Shown one piece after another: positions 25,821 through 33,982 of a DNA stretch of 64,000 bases; the stretch's first letter is position 1, and every line of letters begins with the position of its first letter. The notes under the pieces are model-generated. The model saw only the letters and a list, made by a program, of their open reading frames with translations. It was not told the origin of the DNA and made no database searches. This DNA is from Fluviibacter phosphoraccumulans_A (lineage in GTDB: Bacteria > Pseudomonadota > Gammaproteobacteria > Burkholderiales > Rhodocyclaceae), in contig CP126743.1 of assembly GCA_036287865.1 (NCBI GenBank), positions 1 through 64,000 of the forward strand, read 5' to 3'. A program made the translations under genes and the position numbers.

Positions 25821-26450
25821 TTACTTCGAATACAGTTCGATGACGAGGCCTTCGTTGATGGTCGGCGACAGTTCCGAGCGCTGTGGCATTGCCTTGAAGG
25901 TTGCCTTGCCAGTCTTGACGTCTACCGAAACCCACTCTGGGAAACCACGGCTTTCGGCAGCTTCAAGCGCAGCCTTAACACGCAGTTGACCACGCGATGC
26001 TTCAGTCAGCTCAATCGTATTGCCCGGCTTGAGGGTGTACGAAGGAATGTTGACGCGCTTGCCGTTAACGAGCACACCATTGTGGCGAACCAGCTGACGT
26101 GCTTCAGCACGCGAACCGGCAAAGCCGATACGGTAGGTGGTTGCGTCTAGACGGGCTTCGAGCAGTTGCAGCAGGTTTTCACCGGTCTGACCCTTGCGGC
26201 GATCAGCTTCGAAGAAAATCTTGCGGAACTGGCCTTCCAGCACGCCGTAGATGCGACGAATCTTCTGCTTGGCACGCAGGTGCACACCGTAGTCAGACAG
26301 ACGAGCACCCGAACGCTGACCGTGCTGGCCAGGTGCGTAAGCACGGCGCTCGATGGCGCACTTGTCGCTGAAACATTTTTCAGCCTTGAGGAATAGCTTT
26401 TCGCCTTCGCGGCGGCACTGACGGCATTTAGGATCTAGATTACGAGCCAT
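25821..26450 (-). CDS. rpsD: 30S ribosomal protein S4
   Basis: The 209-residue primary rRNA-binding protein begins MARNLDPKCRQCRREGEKLF. An S4 RNA-binding fold follows (RLDATTYRIGFAGSRAEARQLV, then HNGVLVNGKRVNIPSY). In enterobacteria S4 represses its own operon, but no pseudoknot was assessed here. The gap to rpsK is 12 bases. Confidence 0.97.
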   Translation of the reverse strand: MARNLDPKCRQCRREGEKLFLKAEKCFSDKCAIERRAYAPGQHGQRSGARLSDYGVHLRAKQKIRRIYGVLEGQFRKIFFEADRRKGQTGENLLQLLEARLDATTYRIGFAGSRAEARQLVRHNGVLVNGKRVNIPSYTLKPGNTIELTEASRGQLRVKAALEAAESRGFPEWVSVDVKTGKATFKAMPQRSELSPTINEGLVIELYSK

Positions 26451-26462
26451 GTCAAGTTCTCC

Positions 26463-26852
26463 TTAAATACGGCGCTTTTTCGGAGGACGGCAGCCGTTGT
26501 GCGGTACCGGTGTCACATCCGAAATTGCAGTGATCTTGATTCCCAGTGCGTTCAATGCACGCACAGCCGATTCACGGCCTGGGCCTGGACCCTTGATGCG
26601 GACTTCAAGGTTCTTGATGCCACATTCCTGGGCCACTTTACCGGCTGCTTCAGCAGCAACCTGGGCAGCAAACGGGGTCGACTTACGTGAGCCCTTAAAG
26701 CCGGCGCCACCTGAAGTAGCCCGCGACAGTGCATTGCCCTGGCGATCGGTAATGGTGATGATGGTGTTATTGAACGATGCGTGAACGTGAACGATCCCGT
26801 CAGCAATATTCTTTTTAATCTTTTTACGAACTTTAGTCGATGTCTTGGCCAT
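26463..26852 (-). CDS. rpsK: 30S ribosomal protein S11
   Basis: The 129-residue platform protein of the small subunit is recognisable by GIVHVHASFNNTIITITDRQGN, SRKSTPFAAQVAAE and the basic end GCRPPKKRRI. It lies 22 bases after rpsM in the alpha operon. Confidence 0.97.
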   Translation of the reverse strand: MAKTSTKVRKKIKKNIADGIVHVHASFNNTIITITDRQGNALSRATSGGAGFKGSRKSTPFAAQVAAEAAGKVAQECGIKNLEVRIKGPGPGRESAVRALNALGIKITAISDVTPVPHNGCRPPKKRRI

Positions 26853-26874
26853 CTCTGGTGCCTTTCCTTATCGA

Positions 26875-27240
26875 TTACTTTTTACCAGCGATCGCGGCCT
26901 TGCGCGGACCCTTACGGGTACGGGCATTGGTACGCGTGCGCTGACCACGGCAAGGCAAACCCTTACGGTGGCGGAAACCACGGTAGCAGCCAAGATCCAT
27001 GAGGCGTTTGATGTTCATGGTGACTTCGCGGCGCAGGTCACCTTCGACGGTGAACTTAGCTACTTCGTCACGCAGACGCTCCATATCCGCGTCGGTCAGA
27101 TCTTTGATCTTTGACGTCCGCGTAACGCTGGCAGCGTCACAGATTTTCTGTGCACGTGTACGACCGATGCCAAAGATGGCAGTCAGTGCGATTTCGGCAT
27201 GTTGATGGTTGGGAATATTTACCCCAGCAATACGAGCCAT
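26875..27240 (-). CDS. rpsM: 30S ribosomal protein S13
   Basis: The 121-residue head protein contacts the P-site tRNA and the large subunit. The sequence starts MARIAGVNIPNHQHAEIAL and has the conserved tail GLPCRGQRTRTNARTRKG. It is the first large gene of the alpha operon, 50 bases after rpmJ. Confidence 0.97.
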   Translation of the reverse strand: MARIAGVNIPNHQHAEIALTAIFGIGRTRAQKICDAASVTRTSKIKDLTDADMERLRDEVAKFTVEGDLRREVTMNIKRLMDLGCYRGFRHRKGLPCRGQRTRTNARTRKGPRKAAIAGKK

Positions 27241-27290
27241 TGAGTATCCTCAATCTCTACTGAACTTGAACAATTGCGTCAATGACGCAA

Positions 27291-27404
27291 TTAACCCTGA
27301 CGCTGCTTGTGGCGTGAATCGGTGCAAATCACACGAACCACACCTTTGCGGCGGATGATCTTGCAGTTCCGGCAGATGCGCCGTACCGAAGCCAAAACTT
27401 TCAT
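27291..27404 (-). CDS. rpmJ: 50S ribosomal protein L36 (zinc-ribbon form)
   Basis: The 37-residue protein has Cys11, Cys14, Cys27 and His32 spaced as the zinc site of C+ type L36. It starts MKVLASVRRICRNCKII and ends SRHKQRQG. AAAGGAG lies upstream of the ATG. Upstream towards secY is a 116-base gap without the infA gene that many betaproteobacteria carry there. Confidence 0.96.
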   Translation of the reverse strand: MKVLASVRRICRNCKIIRRKGVVRVICTDSRHKQRQG

Positions 27405-27534
27405 TACCTACTCCTTTATATCGACATTTAGCCCAGCCGTAGCTTCCTATCGGGTTCTTGCGTAGAGATTTAAAACAAAAAAAACGGTTACTGCGTTGAT
27501 CGGCATGTCTAGGTAGCGATTTACCGGCTACCTA
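27405..27534 (-). promoter_or_regulatory. secY-rpmJ gap with a hairpin over the secY stop
   Basis: TAGGTAGC (27510-27517) and GCTACCTA (27527-27534) form an 8-bp stem around 9 bases that include the secY stop codon. On the minus strand the next T-tract is about 26 bases further on, so a standard terminator is doubtful; an mRNA-stability or attenuation role is possible. No open frame for infA is present in the gap. Confidence 0.4.
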
Positions 27535-28837
27535 AGCCGCCCTTGAAGTTTGCCTTCTTCAGGAGGTTTTCATACTGATGCGACATTGCAAAAGCCTGCA
27601 CCTGGGACATGAAGTCCATGGTGACGACCACAATAATGAGCAGTGAGGTGCCGCCAAAATAGAACGGCACGTTCCACTTGAGAATCAGGAACTCCGGCAA
27701 CAGACAGACGATGGTGATATACACAGCACCGATCAGTGTGAGGCGGGTCAGAATTTTTTCGATATAACGCGAGGTTTGCTCACCCGGGCGAATGCCAGGA
27801 ATGAATGCACCACTCTTCTTTAGGTTGTCCGAGGTTTCACGGGTGTTGAAAACCAGGGCCGTGTAGAAGAAACAGAAAAATACGATGGCTGCTGCATAGA
27901 ACAGGATGTACAGCGGTTGTCCTGGCGACAGACCGTTAGCAATATCCTTGAGCCACAGCATGTTTTCGCCTGAACCAAACCAACCAGCCAGCGTGGCAGG
28001 AAACAGAATGATCGACGAGGCAAAGATTGGCGGGATAACGCCAGCCATGTTGAGCTTGAGCGGCAGGAACGACGACTGACCACCGTAGAGCTTATTGCCC
28101 ACTTGACGCTTGGCGTAGTTTACCAGAATGCGGCGTTGGCCACGTTCAACGAACACAACGAATGCGGTCACGACAACGACGATGGCAACGATAACAATTG
28201 CGGTCAGCGGGTTCATGGCACCGGTACGGACCAGTTCCAGAATGCCACCCAGCGAGCCTGGCAGTCCTGCTGCGATACCGGCGAAGATGATGATCGAGAT
28301 GCCATTGCCCAGACTTCGTTCGGTGATCTGCTCACCCACCCACATGAGGAACATGGTACCGGTGACGAGGGTAATAACGGTTTCCAGACGGAAACCCATA
28401 CCTGGATCCAACACCAGACCAGGCTGTGCCTCAAGAGCAACAGCGATACCGAGGGCCTGGAAGAATGCCAGAACAACGGTGCCGTAGCGGGTGTACTGCG
28501 AAATCTTGTGTTGTCCGGCCTGGCCCTCTTTCTTCAGAGATTCAAGCGCAGGACTTGCAACGGTCATCAACTGCATGATGATTGATGCAGAGATGTAGGG
28601 CATGATGCCCAGTGCAAACACGGTAAAGCGAGACAATGCACCACCGGAGAACATGTTGAATATGCCGAGGATGCCGTCTTTCTGACGAGAAAACAGATCG
28701 GACAGCACCGACGGGTCGATTCCCGGTACGGGAATGTGCGCGCCGATGCGATACACGATGAGCGCACCCAGCAGGAATATCAAGCGACGCTTGAGTTCCC
28801 CGTGTTTGCTACCCTGCGTGAGTGCGTTTTGCTGCAC
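27521..28837 (-). CDS. secY: Protein translocase channel subunit SecY
   Basis: The 438-residue inner-membrane channel has ten hydrophobic segments, the N-terminal GSKHGELKRRLIFLLGALIVYRIG, the plug-region FNMFSGGALSRFTVFALGIMPYI and the cytoplasmic loop PGIRPGEQTSRYIE. It works with SecE, which is encoded at 54649-54999, and SecG elsewhere. It lies 22 bases after rplO in the spc operon. Confidence 0.97.
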   Translation of the reverse strand: MQQNALTQGSKHGELKRRLIFLLGALIVYRIGAHIPVPGIDPSVLSDLFSRQKDGILGIFNMFSGGALSRFTVFALGIMPYISASIIMQLMTVASPALESLKKEGQAGQHKISQYTRYGTVVLAFFQALGIAVALEAQPGLVLDPGMGFRLETVITLVTGTMFLMWVGEQITERSLGNGISIIIFAGIAAGLPGSLGGILELVRTGAMNPLTAIVIVAIVVVVTAFVVFVERGQRRILVNYAKRQVGNKLYGGQSSFLPLKLNMAGVIPPIFASSIILFPATLAGWFGSGENMLWLKDIANGLSPGQPLYILFYAAAIVFFCFFYTALVFNTRETSDNLKKSGAFIPGIRPGEQTSRYIEKILTRLTLIGAVYITIVCLLPEFLILKWNVPFYFGGTSLLIIVVVTMDFMSQVQAFAMSHQYENLLKKANFKGGLGSR

Positions 28838-28859
28838 GTCCGATCAGTTCCTGTATGAC

Positions 28860-29297
28860 TTAAGCTGCTTCGATCGAGCCGCCAGCGGCTTCGATGGCTG
28901 CCTTGGCGCCCTTGGTGGCGCTGATGCCCTTGAGCACAACCTTGCGGCTGATTTCACCGGACAGCACAACCTTGGCTGACAACGCCAACGACGATACAAC
29001 GCCACACTGCTTGAGCACGGCCAGGTCGACATCGTCAACAGGCATATTCTGCAGGTCGCTGAGGCGAACTTCAGCAACACGTGCACGTGTCAGCGAGACG
29101 AAACCACGCTTCGGCAGACGACGATGCAGCGGCATTTGACCGCCTTCGAAACCAACATTGTGGTAACCGCCGGTACGCGACTTCTGACCTTTGTGACCAC
29201 GGCCCGAAGTTTTGCCCAGACCACTGCCGATGCCGCGACCTACACGCTTTGCAGCGTGTTTGGCACCAGCACCCGGTTTAATGGTATTGAGTTCCAT
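28860..29297 (-). CDS. rplO: 50S ribosomal protein L15
   Basis: The 145-residue protein has the glycine-rich, basic N-terminal extension of L15 (GRGIGSGLGKTSGRGHKGQKSR) that threads into 23S rRNA, and a C-terminal globular part. It lies 9 bases after rpmD. Confidence 0.97.
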   Translation of the reverse strand: MELNTIKPGAGAKHAAKRVGRGIGSGLGKTSGRGHKGQKSRTGGYHNVGFEGGQMPLHRRLPKRGFVSLTRARVAEVRLSDLQNMPVDDVDLAVLKQCGVVSSLALSAKVVLSGEISRKVVLKGISATKGAKAAIEAAGGSIEAA

Positions 29298-29306
29298 AGC
29301 TTCCTC

Positions 29307-29492
29307 TTAGACGCTTTCGCTCTTCACCAGGTATTGCACCTTGTGAATCATGCCGCGTACAGCCGGGGTATCTTCCAGCACAGCGGTCGAGTTAAGACGG
29401 CTCAGACCCAGACCACGCACGGTAGCGCGGTGGTCTTGCTTGGTGCCGATAACGCTCTTGACGAGCGTAACCTTGAGTTTTTTATTCGACAT
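29307..29492 (-). CDS. rpmD: 50S ribosomal protein L30
   Basis: The 61-residue protein contains VTLVKSVIGTKQDHRATVRGLGL, the conserved core of bacterial L30. It is tightly packed, with 3 bases to rpsE upstream and 9 to rplO downstream. Confidence 0.95.
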   Translation of the reverse strand: MSNKKLKVTLVKSVIGTKQDHRATVRGLGLSRLNSTAVLEDTPAVRGMIHKVQYLVKSESV

Positions 29493-29495
29493 GTC

Positions 29496-30023
29496 TTACC
29501 CCAGAATTTCTTCAACGGACTTGCCACGCTTGGCAGCAACTTCCGAAGGTGTGTTCATGGCCTTCAGACCATCCAGGGTTGCGCGGATGACGTTGTACGG
29601 GTTGGTCGAGCCAAGGCACTTGGCCACAACATTGGTGATGCCAACGACTTCGAACACGTTACGTACTGCACCACCGGCGATGATCCCGGTACCTTCCGGT
29701 GCCGGCTGAATGATCACCTTGGCTGCGCCGTGACGGCCGATCAGCGTGTGCTGAACAGTACCGTTCTTCAGCGAAACCTTAAACAGTTGGCGACGGGCTT
29801 CATCCATGGCCTTTTGAACTGCCAATGGCACTTCGCGCGCCTTACCCTTGCCCATGCCAACACTACCATCACCGTCACCGACCACGGTCAGTGCGGCGAA
29901 GCTCATGATACGGCCACCCTTTACGGTCTTGCTAACGCGGTTGATGGCAACCATCTTCTCGCACAGGCCAGACTCATCAAGCTCTTCCGCTTGTTGCGGT
30001 TTGCGACTTTGTGCTTTCGCCAT
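29496..30023 (-). CDS. rpsE: 30S ribosomal protein S5
   Basis: The 175-residue protein has the RNA-binding domain KMVAINRVSKTVKGGRIMSFAAL and the GKGKAREVPLAVQKAMDEAR helix. S5 shapes the mRNA entry site and decoding fidelity. It lies 24 bases after rplR. Confidence 0.97.
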   Translation of the reverse strand: MAKAQSRKPQQAEELDESGLCEKMVAINRVSKTVKGGRIMSFAALTVVGDGDGSVGMGKGKAREVPLAVQKAMDEARRQLFKVSLKNGTVQHTLIGRHGAAKVIIQPAPEGTGIIAGGAVRNVFEVVGITNVVAKCLGSTNPYNVIRATLDGLKAMNTPSEVAAKRGKSVEEILG

Positions 30024-30047
30024 AGTTATCCTCGATTCCTACGCGGC

Positions 30048-30404
30048 TTAGAACTTGAGACCGTTTTCACGGGCAGCTTCAGCCAGAGCCTTGACACGGC
30101 CGTGGTACTTGAAACCCGAGCGATCAAAAGCTACTTCTTCGATACCTGCCTTGCGGGCACGTTCGGCAACCAGCTTGCCAACCGTTTGTGCAGCAGCAAC
30201 GTTACCGCCGTTTGGAACGTCCTTGCGGATTTCCGTTTCAACGGTGGAGGCAGCAGCCAGCACTTTGCCACCACAAGCCGAGATGACTTGTGCGTAGATG
30301 TGCTGGTTGGTGCGGAAAACGTTCAGGCGCACGGCCTTCAGGCCAGCGATGCGGGCACGTGCCTGACGGGCACGGCGCAGACGCGACTGTTTCTTATCTT
30401 TCAT
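30048..30404 (-). CDS. rplR: 50S ribosomal protein L18
   Basis: The 118-residue 5S rRNA-binding protein is marked by RLNVFRTNQHIYAQVI, the TVGKLVAERARKAGIEEVAFDRSGFKYHGR segment and the C-terminal RENGLKF. It lies 9 bases after rplF. Confidence 0.97.
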   Translation of the reverse strand: MKDKKQSRLRRARQARARIAGLKAVRLNVFRTNQHIYAQVISACGGKVLAAASTVETEIRKDVPNGGNVAAAQTVGKLVAERARKAGIEEVAFDRSGFKYHGRVKALAEAARENGLKF

Positions 30405-30413
30405 GAGGCACCC

Positions 30414-30947
30414 TTACTTCTTCTTGGTTTCCTTGAGGATGACGACCTCATCGGCGTAACGCACACCCTTGCCCTTGTAAGGCTCTGGCTTGCGGTAAGC
30501 ACGAATTTCGGCAGCAACCTGACCTACTTGTTGCTTGTCGATCCCCTTGATCAGGACTTCGGTTTGCGACGGGGTTTCCACTTTGACGCCAGCTGGCATC
30601 TTGTGGGCAACCGGGTGCGAGAAACCGAGCGAAAGGTTTAGGGTGTCGCCCTGGACAGCGGCACGATAGCCCACGCCTACCAGAGTGAGTTTCTTTTCGA
30701 AACCCTTGGACACGCCATTGACCAGGTTGACCAGCAGTGCGCGCGTGGTGCCCGACAGTGCGTTTGCATTTTCTGCACCTGCAACTGCTTTAACAACCAA
30801 CTGCTCACCTTCGACCAACACGTTAACTGCCGGGTTACGGTTCAGCGTCAGCGAACCCAGCGGGCCCTTGACGGTGACATTAGTACCAGCCAGGTTGACT
30901 TCAACACCTTTAGGCAGCGCGATTGGATTCTTAGCTACACGAGACAT
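30414..30947 (-). CDS. rplF: 50S ribosomal protein L6
   Basis: The 177-residue protein consists of two similar domains. The first opens MSRVAKNPIALPKGVEV, and the second holds the conserved EIRAYRKPEPYKGKGVRY near the end. It binds 23S rRNA near the factor-binding site. It lies 13 bases after rpsH. Confidence 0.97.
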   Translation of the reverse strand: MSRVAKNPIALPKGVEVNLAGTNVTVKGPLGSLTLNRNPAVNVLVEGEQLVVKAVAGAENANALSGTTRALLVNLVNGVSKGFEKKLTLVGVGYRAAVQGDTLNLSLGFSHPVAHKMPAGVKVETPSQTEVLIKGIDKQQVGQVAAEIRAYRKPEPYKGKGVRYADEVVILKETKKK

Positions 30948-30960
30948 GTCGAATCCTCCC

Positions 30961-31356
30961 TTACGCTACGTAGCAGAGCACTTCGCCGCCGACATTGGCT
31001 GCACGGGCGCTACGATCAGTCATCACGCCTTGCGGTGTGGAGACAATCGCGATGCCCAGGCCATTCATGACGCGGGGAATGTCAGCGGACGGTTTGTAGA
31101 CACGTAGGCCAGGGCGCGAGACGCGTTCAATGCGCTCAATCACCGGGCGACCAGCGTAGTACTTCAGACCAATTTCTAATTCCGGCTTGGCAGCTTCACC
31201 ACGCACGGCAAAATCCTCAACGTAACCTTCATCCTTGAGCACTTTTGCAACGGCTACTTTCAGCTTGGAGGAGGGCATACGCACCACCAGCTTTTGTGCC
31301 ATTTGCGCATTGCGGATGCGGGTCAGCATATCGGCGATCGGATCACTCATTGCCAT
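30961..31356 (-). CDS. rpsH: 30S ribosomal protein S8
   Basis: The 131-residue central-domain rRNA binder starts SDPIADMLTRIRNAQ and has the conserved SRPGLRVYK and GLGIAIVSTPQGVMTDRSAR. In E. coli S8 represses the spc operon by binding the L5 message; that site was not modelled here. It lies 15 bases after rpsN. Confidence 0.97.
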   Translation of the reverse strand: MAMSDPIADMLTRIRNAQMAQKLVVRMPSSKLKVAVAKVLKDEGYVEDFAVRGEAAKPELEIGLKYYAGRPVIERIERVSRPGLRVYKPSADIPRVMNGLGIAIVSTPQGVMTDRSARAANVGGEVLCYVA

Positions 31357-31371
31357 ATCAAATCCTCCTGC

Positions 31372-31677
31372 TTACCAGCTGGCCTTGATCACGCCCGGGA
31401 TTTCTCCCTTAAAGGCGAGCTCACGGATCTTGTGACGACACAGACCGAACTTACGGAATGTGCCACGGGGACGGCCCGTCAACTGACAGCGGTTGCGGGT
31501 ACGGGTTGGGTTAGCGTTACGCGGCAGCTGTTGCAGCTTCAGGCGGGCTTCGTAACGGGCTTCGTCGCTTTGCGATTGGTCGTTAATGATTGCCTGCAGG
31601 GCTTCACGCTTCTTGGCGAATTTCGCAACAAGCGCGCGACGCTTCGCTTCACGATTGATCAGGGCTGTTTTGGCCAT
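31372..31677 (-). CDS. rpsN: 30S ribosomal protein S14 (non-zinc form)
   Basis: The 101-residue product starts MAKTALINREAKRRALV. The region NRCQLTGRPRGTFRKFGLCR lacks the paired CxxC of the zinc form, so this is the long C-minus type. I took the start at 31677, 7 bases after rplE, because the further open extension overlaps rplE and is unlike S14. Confidence 0.96.
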   Translation of the reverse strand: MAKTALINREAKRRALVAKFAKKREALQAIINDQSQSDEARYEARLKLQQLPRNANPTRTRNRCQLTGRPRGTFRKFGLCRHKIRELAFKGEIPGVIKASW

Positions 31678-31684
31678 AATCGCC

Positions 31685-32224
31685 TCAATTCTTGAAAGGG
31701 AACTTGAAGGCAGCCAGCAGAGCCTTAGCTTCGCTGTCATTCTTCGCGGTGGTCGTGATGCTGATATTCATCCCGCGCAGAGCATCGATCTTGTCGTACT
31801 CGATTTCCGGGAAAATGATCTGCTCTTTGACACCCATGTTGTAGTTACCACGGCCATCAAAACCCTTGCCCTGAATACCGCGGAAGTCACGCACACGTGG
31901 CAGCGCCACGGTAACCAGACGATCCAGGAATTCGAACATGCGCGGACCGCGCAGGGTCACCATGCAGCCAATCGGGTAGTTATCACGGATCTTGAAGCCG
32001 GCGATCGACTTACGCGATAGGGTAACTACAGGCTTTTGGCCAGCAATTTTGGTCAGGTCGGAAACGGCGTGTTCAAGCACCTTCTTGTCAGCAACGGCTT
32101 CACCCACACCCATGTTCAGGGTGGTTTTGGTGATGCGCGGCACTTCCATTGGCGACTTGAAGCTGAATTCTTTCATCAGCGCCGGGGCAACCGTGTTTTT
32201 GTAAAAATCTTGCAAACGTGACAT
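31685..32224 (-). CDS. rplE: 50S ribosomal protein L5
   Basis: The 179-residue 5S rRNA-binding protein starts MSRLQDFYKNTVAPALMKEF at 32224. Conserved parts are GQKPVVTLSRKSIAGFKIR and the GISIT-like MNISITTTAKND near the end. The longer open frame back to 32374 lies inside rplX and is spurious. It lies 10 bases after rplX. Confidence 0.97.
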   Translation of the reverse strand: MSRLQDFYKNTVAPALMKEFSFKSPMEVPRITKTTLNMGVGEAVADKKVLEHAVSDLTKIAGQKPVVTLSRKSIAGFKIRDNYPIGCMVTLRGPRMFEFLDRLVTVALPRVRDFRGIQGKGFDGRGNYNMGVKEQIIFPEIEYDKIDALRGMNISITTTAKNDSEAKALLAAFKFPFKN

Positions 32225-32234
32225 GCGGATCCCC

Positions 32235-32552
32235 TTATGCCTCAACCTGTTCGCCGTTCGACTTGAACACGCGAACCTTGCGACCATCTTCGAGCACCTT
32301 GAAGCCGACGCGGTCACCCTTGCCTGCTTTGGCGTTCCAAAGAGCCAGGTTAGAAACCTGAATCGGCATATCATTGTCTACCAGACCACCTGGCGTACCC
32401 AGCATTGGGTTCGGCTTGGTTGCCTTCTTGACACGGTTAATGCCTTCTACAACAACGCGGTCTGCGTCGACACGGAGAACAACGGTGCCACGACGGCCCT
32501 TGTCCTTACCGGTGGTGACGATGACTTCGTCGCCTTTACGAATCTTATCCAT
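32235..32552 (-). CDS. rplX: 50S ribosomal protein L24
   Basis: The 105-residue assembly initiator has the KOW motif region KIRKGDEVIVTTGKDKGRRG and the family core NPMLGTPGGLVDNDMPIQVSN. It lies 12 bases after rplN. Confidence 0.97.
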   Translation of the reverse strand: MDKIRKGDEVIVTTGKDKGRRGTVVLRVDADRVVVEGINRVKKATKPNPMLGTPGGLVDNDMPIQVSNLALWNAKAGKGDRVGFKVLEDGRKVRVFKSNGEQVEA

Positions 32553-32564
32553 TTGGCGGCTTCC

Positions 32565-32933
32565 TTATAGGACTTCAGGAGCGAGCGAAACGATCTTCAT
32601 GAAACGCTCCGAGCGCAGCTCACGGGTTACCGGCCCGAAGATACGGGTACCGATTGGTTCGAGCTTGTTGTTCAGCAGGACGGCGGCATTGCCATCAAAC
32701 TTAACGAGCGAACCATCGGGGCGGCGAACACCCTTGGCGGTGCGAACGACGACGGCGTTATAGACGTCACCCTTCTTCACGCGGCCACGCGGCATTGCAT
32801 CTTTGATCGACACCTTGATGATGTCGCCAATGCCGGCATAACGGCGCTTTGAGCCGCCCAGCACTTTGATACACATTACAGAACGAGCGCCGGTGTTATC
32901 GGCGACGTCCAGCATCGACTGCATCTGAATCAT
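32565..32933 (-). CDS. rplN: 50S ribosomal protein L14
   Basis: The 122-residue protein starts MIQMQSMLDVADNTGARSVMC, the standard L14 start; four extra codons upstream are not conserved. It includes YAGIGDIIKVSIKDAMPRGRV. It is the first gene of the spc operon, 178 bases after rpsQ, with a strong promoter in that gap. Confidence 0.97.
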   Translation of the reverse strand: MIQMQSMLDVADNTGARSVMCIKVLGGSKRRYAGIGDIIKVSIKDAMPRGRVKKGDVYNAVVVRTAKGVRRPDGSLVKFDGNAAVLLNNKLEPIGTRIFGPVTRELRSERFMKIVSLAPEVL

Positions 32934-33009
32934 CATTAACTCCAACCTGTCCCGCTACCAACTGATGGCGCACGGGCAGTCTTGGGTTTCAAAACTTACT
33001 ACAGCCGAG

Positions 33010-33027
33010 ATTGCACAGTGGTGCAAT
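33010..33027 (-). promoter_or_regulatory. Hairpin in the spc operon leader
   Basis: ATTGCAC and GTGCAAT (7 bp, loop AGTG) lie downstream of the predicted spc promoter and upstream of rplN, and would form near the 5' end of the transcript. The role is unknown. Confidence 0.35.
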
Positions 33028-33052
33028 GCAAGGTTGCAGCGAAAGAGGCAGG

Positions 33053-33081
33053 ATTATAACGAACTAATCCGGCCGTTGCAA
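33053..33081 (-). promoter_or_regulatory. Promoter of the spc operon
   Basis: Minus strand TTGCAA, a 17-base spacer and a perfect TATAAT lie in the rpsQ-rplN gap, the position of Pspc in E. coli. Transcription would start about 110 bases before rplN. Confidence 0.8.
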
Positions 33082-33110
33082 GAGGCAAAACCAGGTTTTA
33101 CCTCTTTTTT
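33082..33110. terminator. Hairpin after rpsQ, T-tract on the plus strand
   Basis: GAGGCAAAACC and GGTTTTACCTC pair with one mismatch directly after the rpsQ stop. A run of six T follows on the plus strand, while the minus strand has only a short T stretch. It may attenuate S10 operon transcripts or block antisense transcription. Confidence 0.4.
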
Positions 33111-33111
33111 C

Positions 33112-33378
33112 TTACAGAACCTCGGCGCGCTCCAGCAACTTGGCGACTTGCCAGGTTTTGGTGCGTGACATCGGACGGCATTCAACGATCTGGACGAGGT
33201 CACCCATCTTGGCATCGTTATTTGCGTTGTGCGCGTGATATTTCTTCGAACGCGTGATGACCTTGCCGTACATCGGATGCTTAACGCGACGCTCGACCAG
33301 CACGGTGGCTGTTTCTTGCATCTTGTCGCTAACCACACGACCAACGAGGGTGCGGTTCATACCAGTCTTATCAGTCAT
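33112..33378 (-). CDS. rpsQ: 30S ribosomal protein S17
   Basis: The 88-residue protein with OB fold starts MTDKTGMNRTLVGRVVSDKM and includes YHAHNANNDAKMGDLVQIVECRPMSRTK. The start overlaps the end of rpmC by 8 bases. It is the last gene of the S10 operon. Confidence 0.96.
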   Translation of the reverse strand: MTDKTGMNRTLVGRVVSDKMQETATVLVERRVKHPMYGKVITRSKKYHAHNANNDAKMGDLVQIVECRPMSRTKTWQVAKLLERAEVL

Positions 33379-33565
33379 GATTAACCCTTTCACGGAGAAT
33401 GGTGCGCACGCGAGCGATGTCGCGACGTACCTTGCCGAGCTGGCTAGTGTTGCTCAGCTGCTGCGTGCCCTTCTGCATACGCAGAGAGAACTGGGCCTTC
33501 AGCAGGTCAAGCAGTTCTTGCTTGAGCTCGTCGTTCGATTTGTTTCTGAGTTCAGTTGCTTTCAT
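33371..33565 (-). CDS. rpmC: 50S ribosomal protein L29
   Basis: The 64-residue helical protein at the exit tunnel starts MKATELRNKSNDELKQELLDL and contains the conserved VRRDIARVRTILRER. It lies 3 bases after rplP. Confidence 0.96.
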   Translation of the reverse strand: MKATELRNKSNDELKQELLDLLKAQFSLRMQKGTQQLSNTSQLGKVRRDIARVRTILRERVNHD

Positions 33566-33568
33566 CTC

Positions 33569-33982
33569 TTACCCCAGGTGGCGAGTAACGAAGATCGTGC
33601 GCAGTGGCAGCTTGGCAGCAGCCAGCTTGAATGCTTCACGAGCCAGCGCCTCATTGACGCCATCCATTTCGTACAGAACCTTACCCGGCTGAATTTCAGC
33701 AACGTAGTACTCCGGATTACCCTTACCGTTACCCATACGGACTTCGGCTGGCTTTTTGGAGATCGGTTTGTCCGGGAACACGCGGATCCAGATACGACCG
33801 CCACGTTTGATGTGACGGGTCATGGCGCGACGGGCTGCCTCGATCTGGCGTGCCGTCAGACGGCCGCGATCGGTTGACTTCAGGCCGAATTCGCCAAAAG
33901 CAACGGTAGCACCGCGGGTCGCCAGGCCGGTGTTACGGCCTTTCTGTTCTTTGCGGTATTTACGACGTGCGGGTTGCAGCAT
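33569..33982 (-). CDS. rplP: 50S ribosomal protein L16
   Basis: The 137-residue protein sits near the A site. It starts MLQPARRKYRKEQKGRNTG and has the conserved RIWIRVFPDKPISKKPAEVRMGNGKG. Its start overlaps the rpsC stop by one base. Confidence 0.97.
   Translation of the reverse strand: MLQPARRKYRKEQKGRNTGLATRGATVAFGEFGLKSTDRGRLTARQIEAARRAMTRHIKRGGRIWIRVFPDKPISKKPAEVRMGNGKGNPEYYVAEIQPGKVLYEMDGVNEALAREAFKLAAAKLPLRTIFVTRHLG

Noticed and set aside
29124..30641. Long open frame of 505 codons on the plus strand opposite rpmD-rpsE-rplR-rplF
   Set aside because: It mirrors the codon structure of the ribosomal genes on the other strand, with no ribosome-binding site or family character. The same holds for the 630-codon frame at 39346-41238 opposite fusA and the 307-codon frames opposite both tuf genes.
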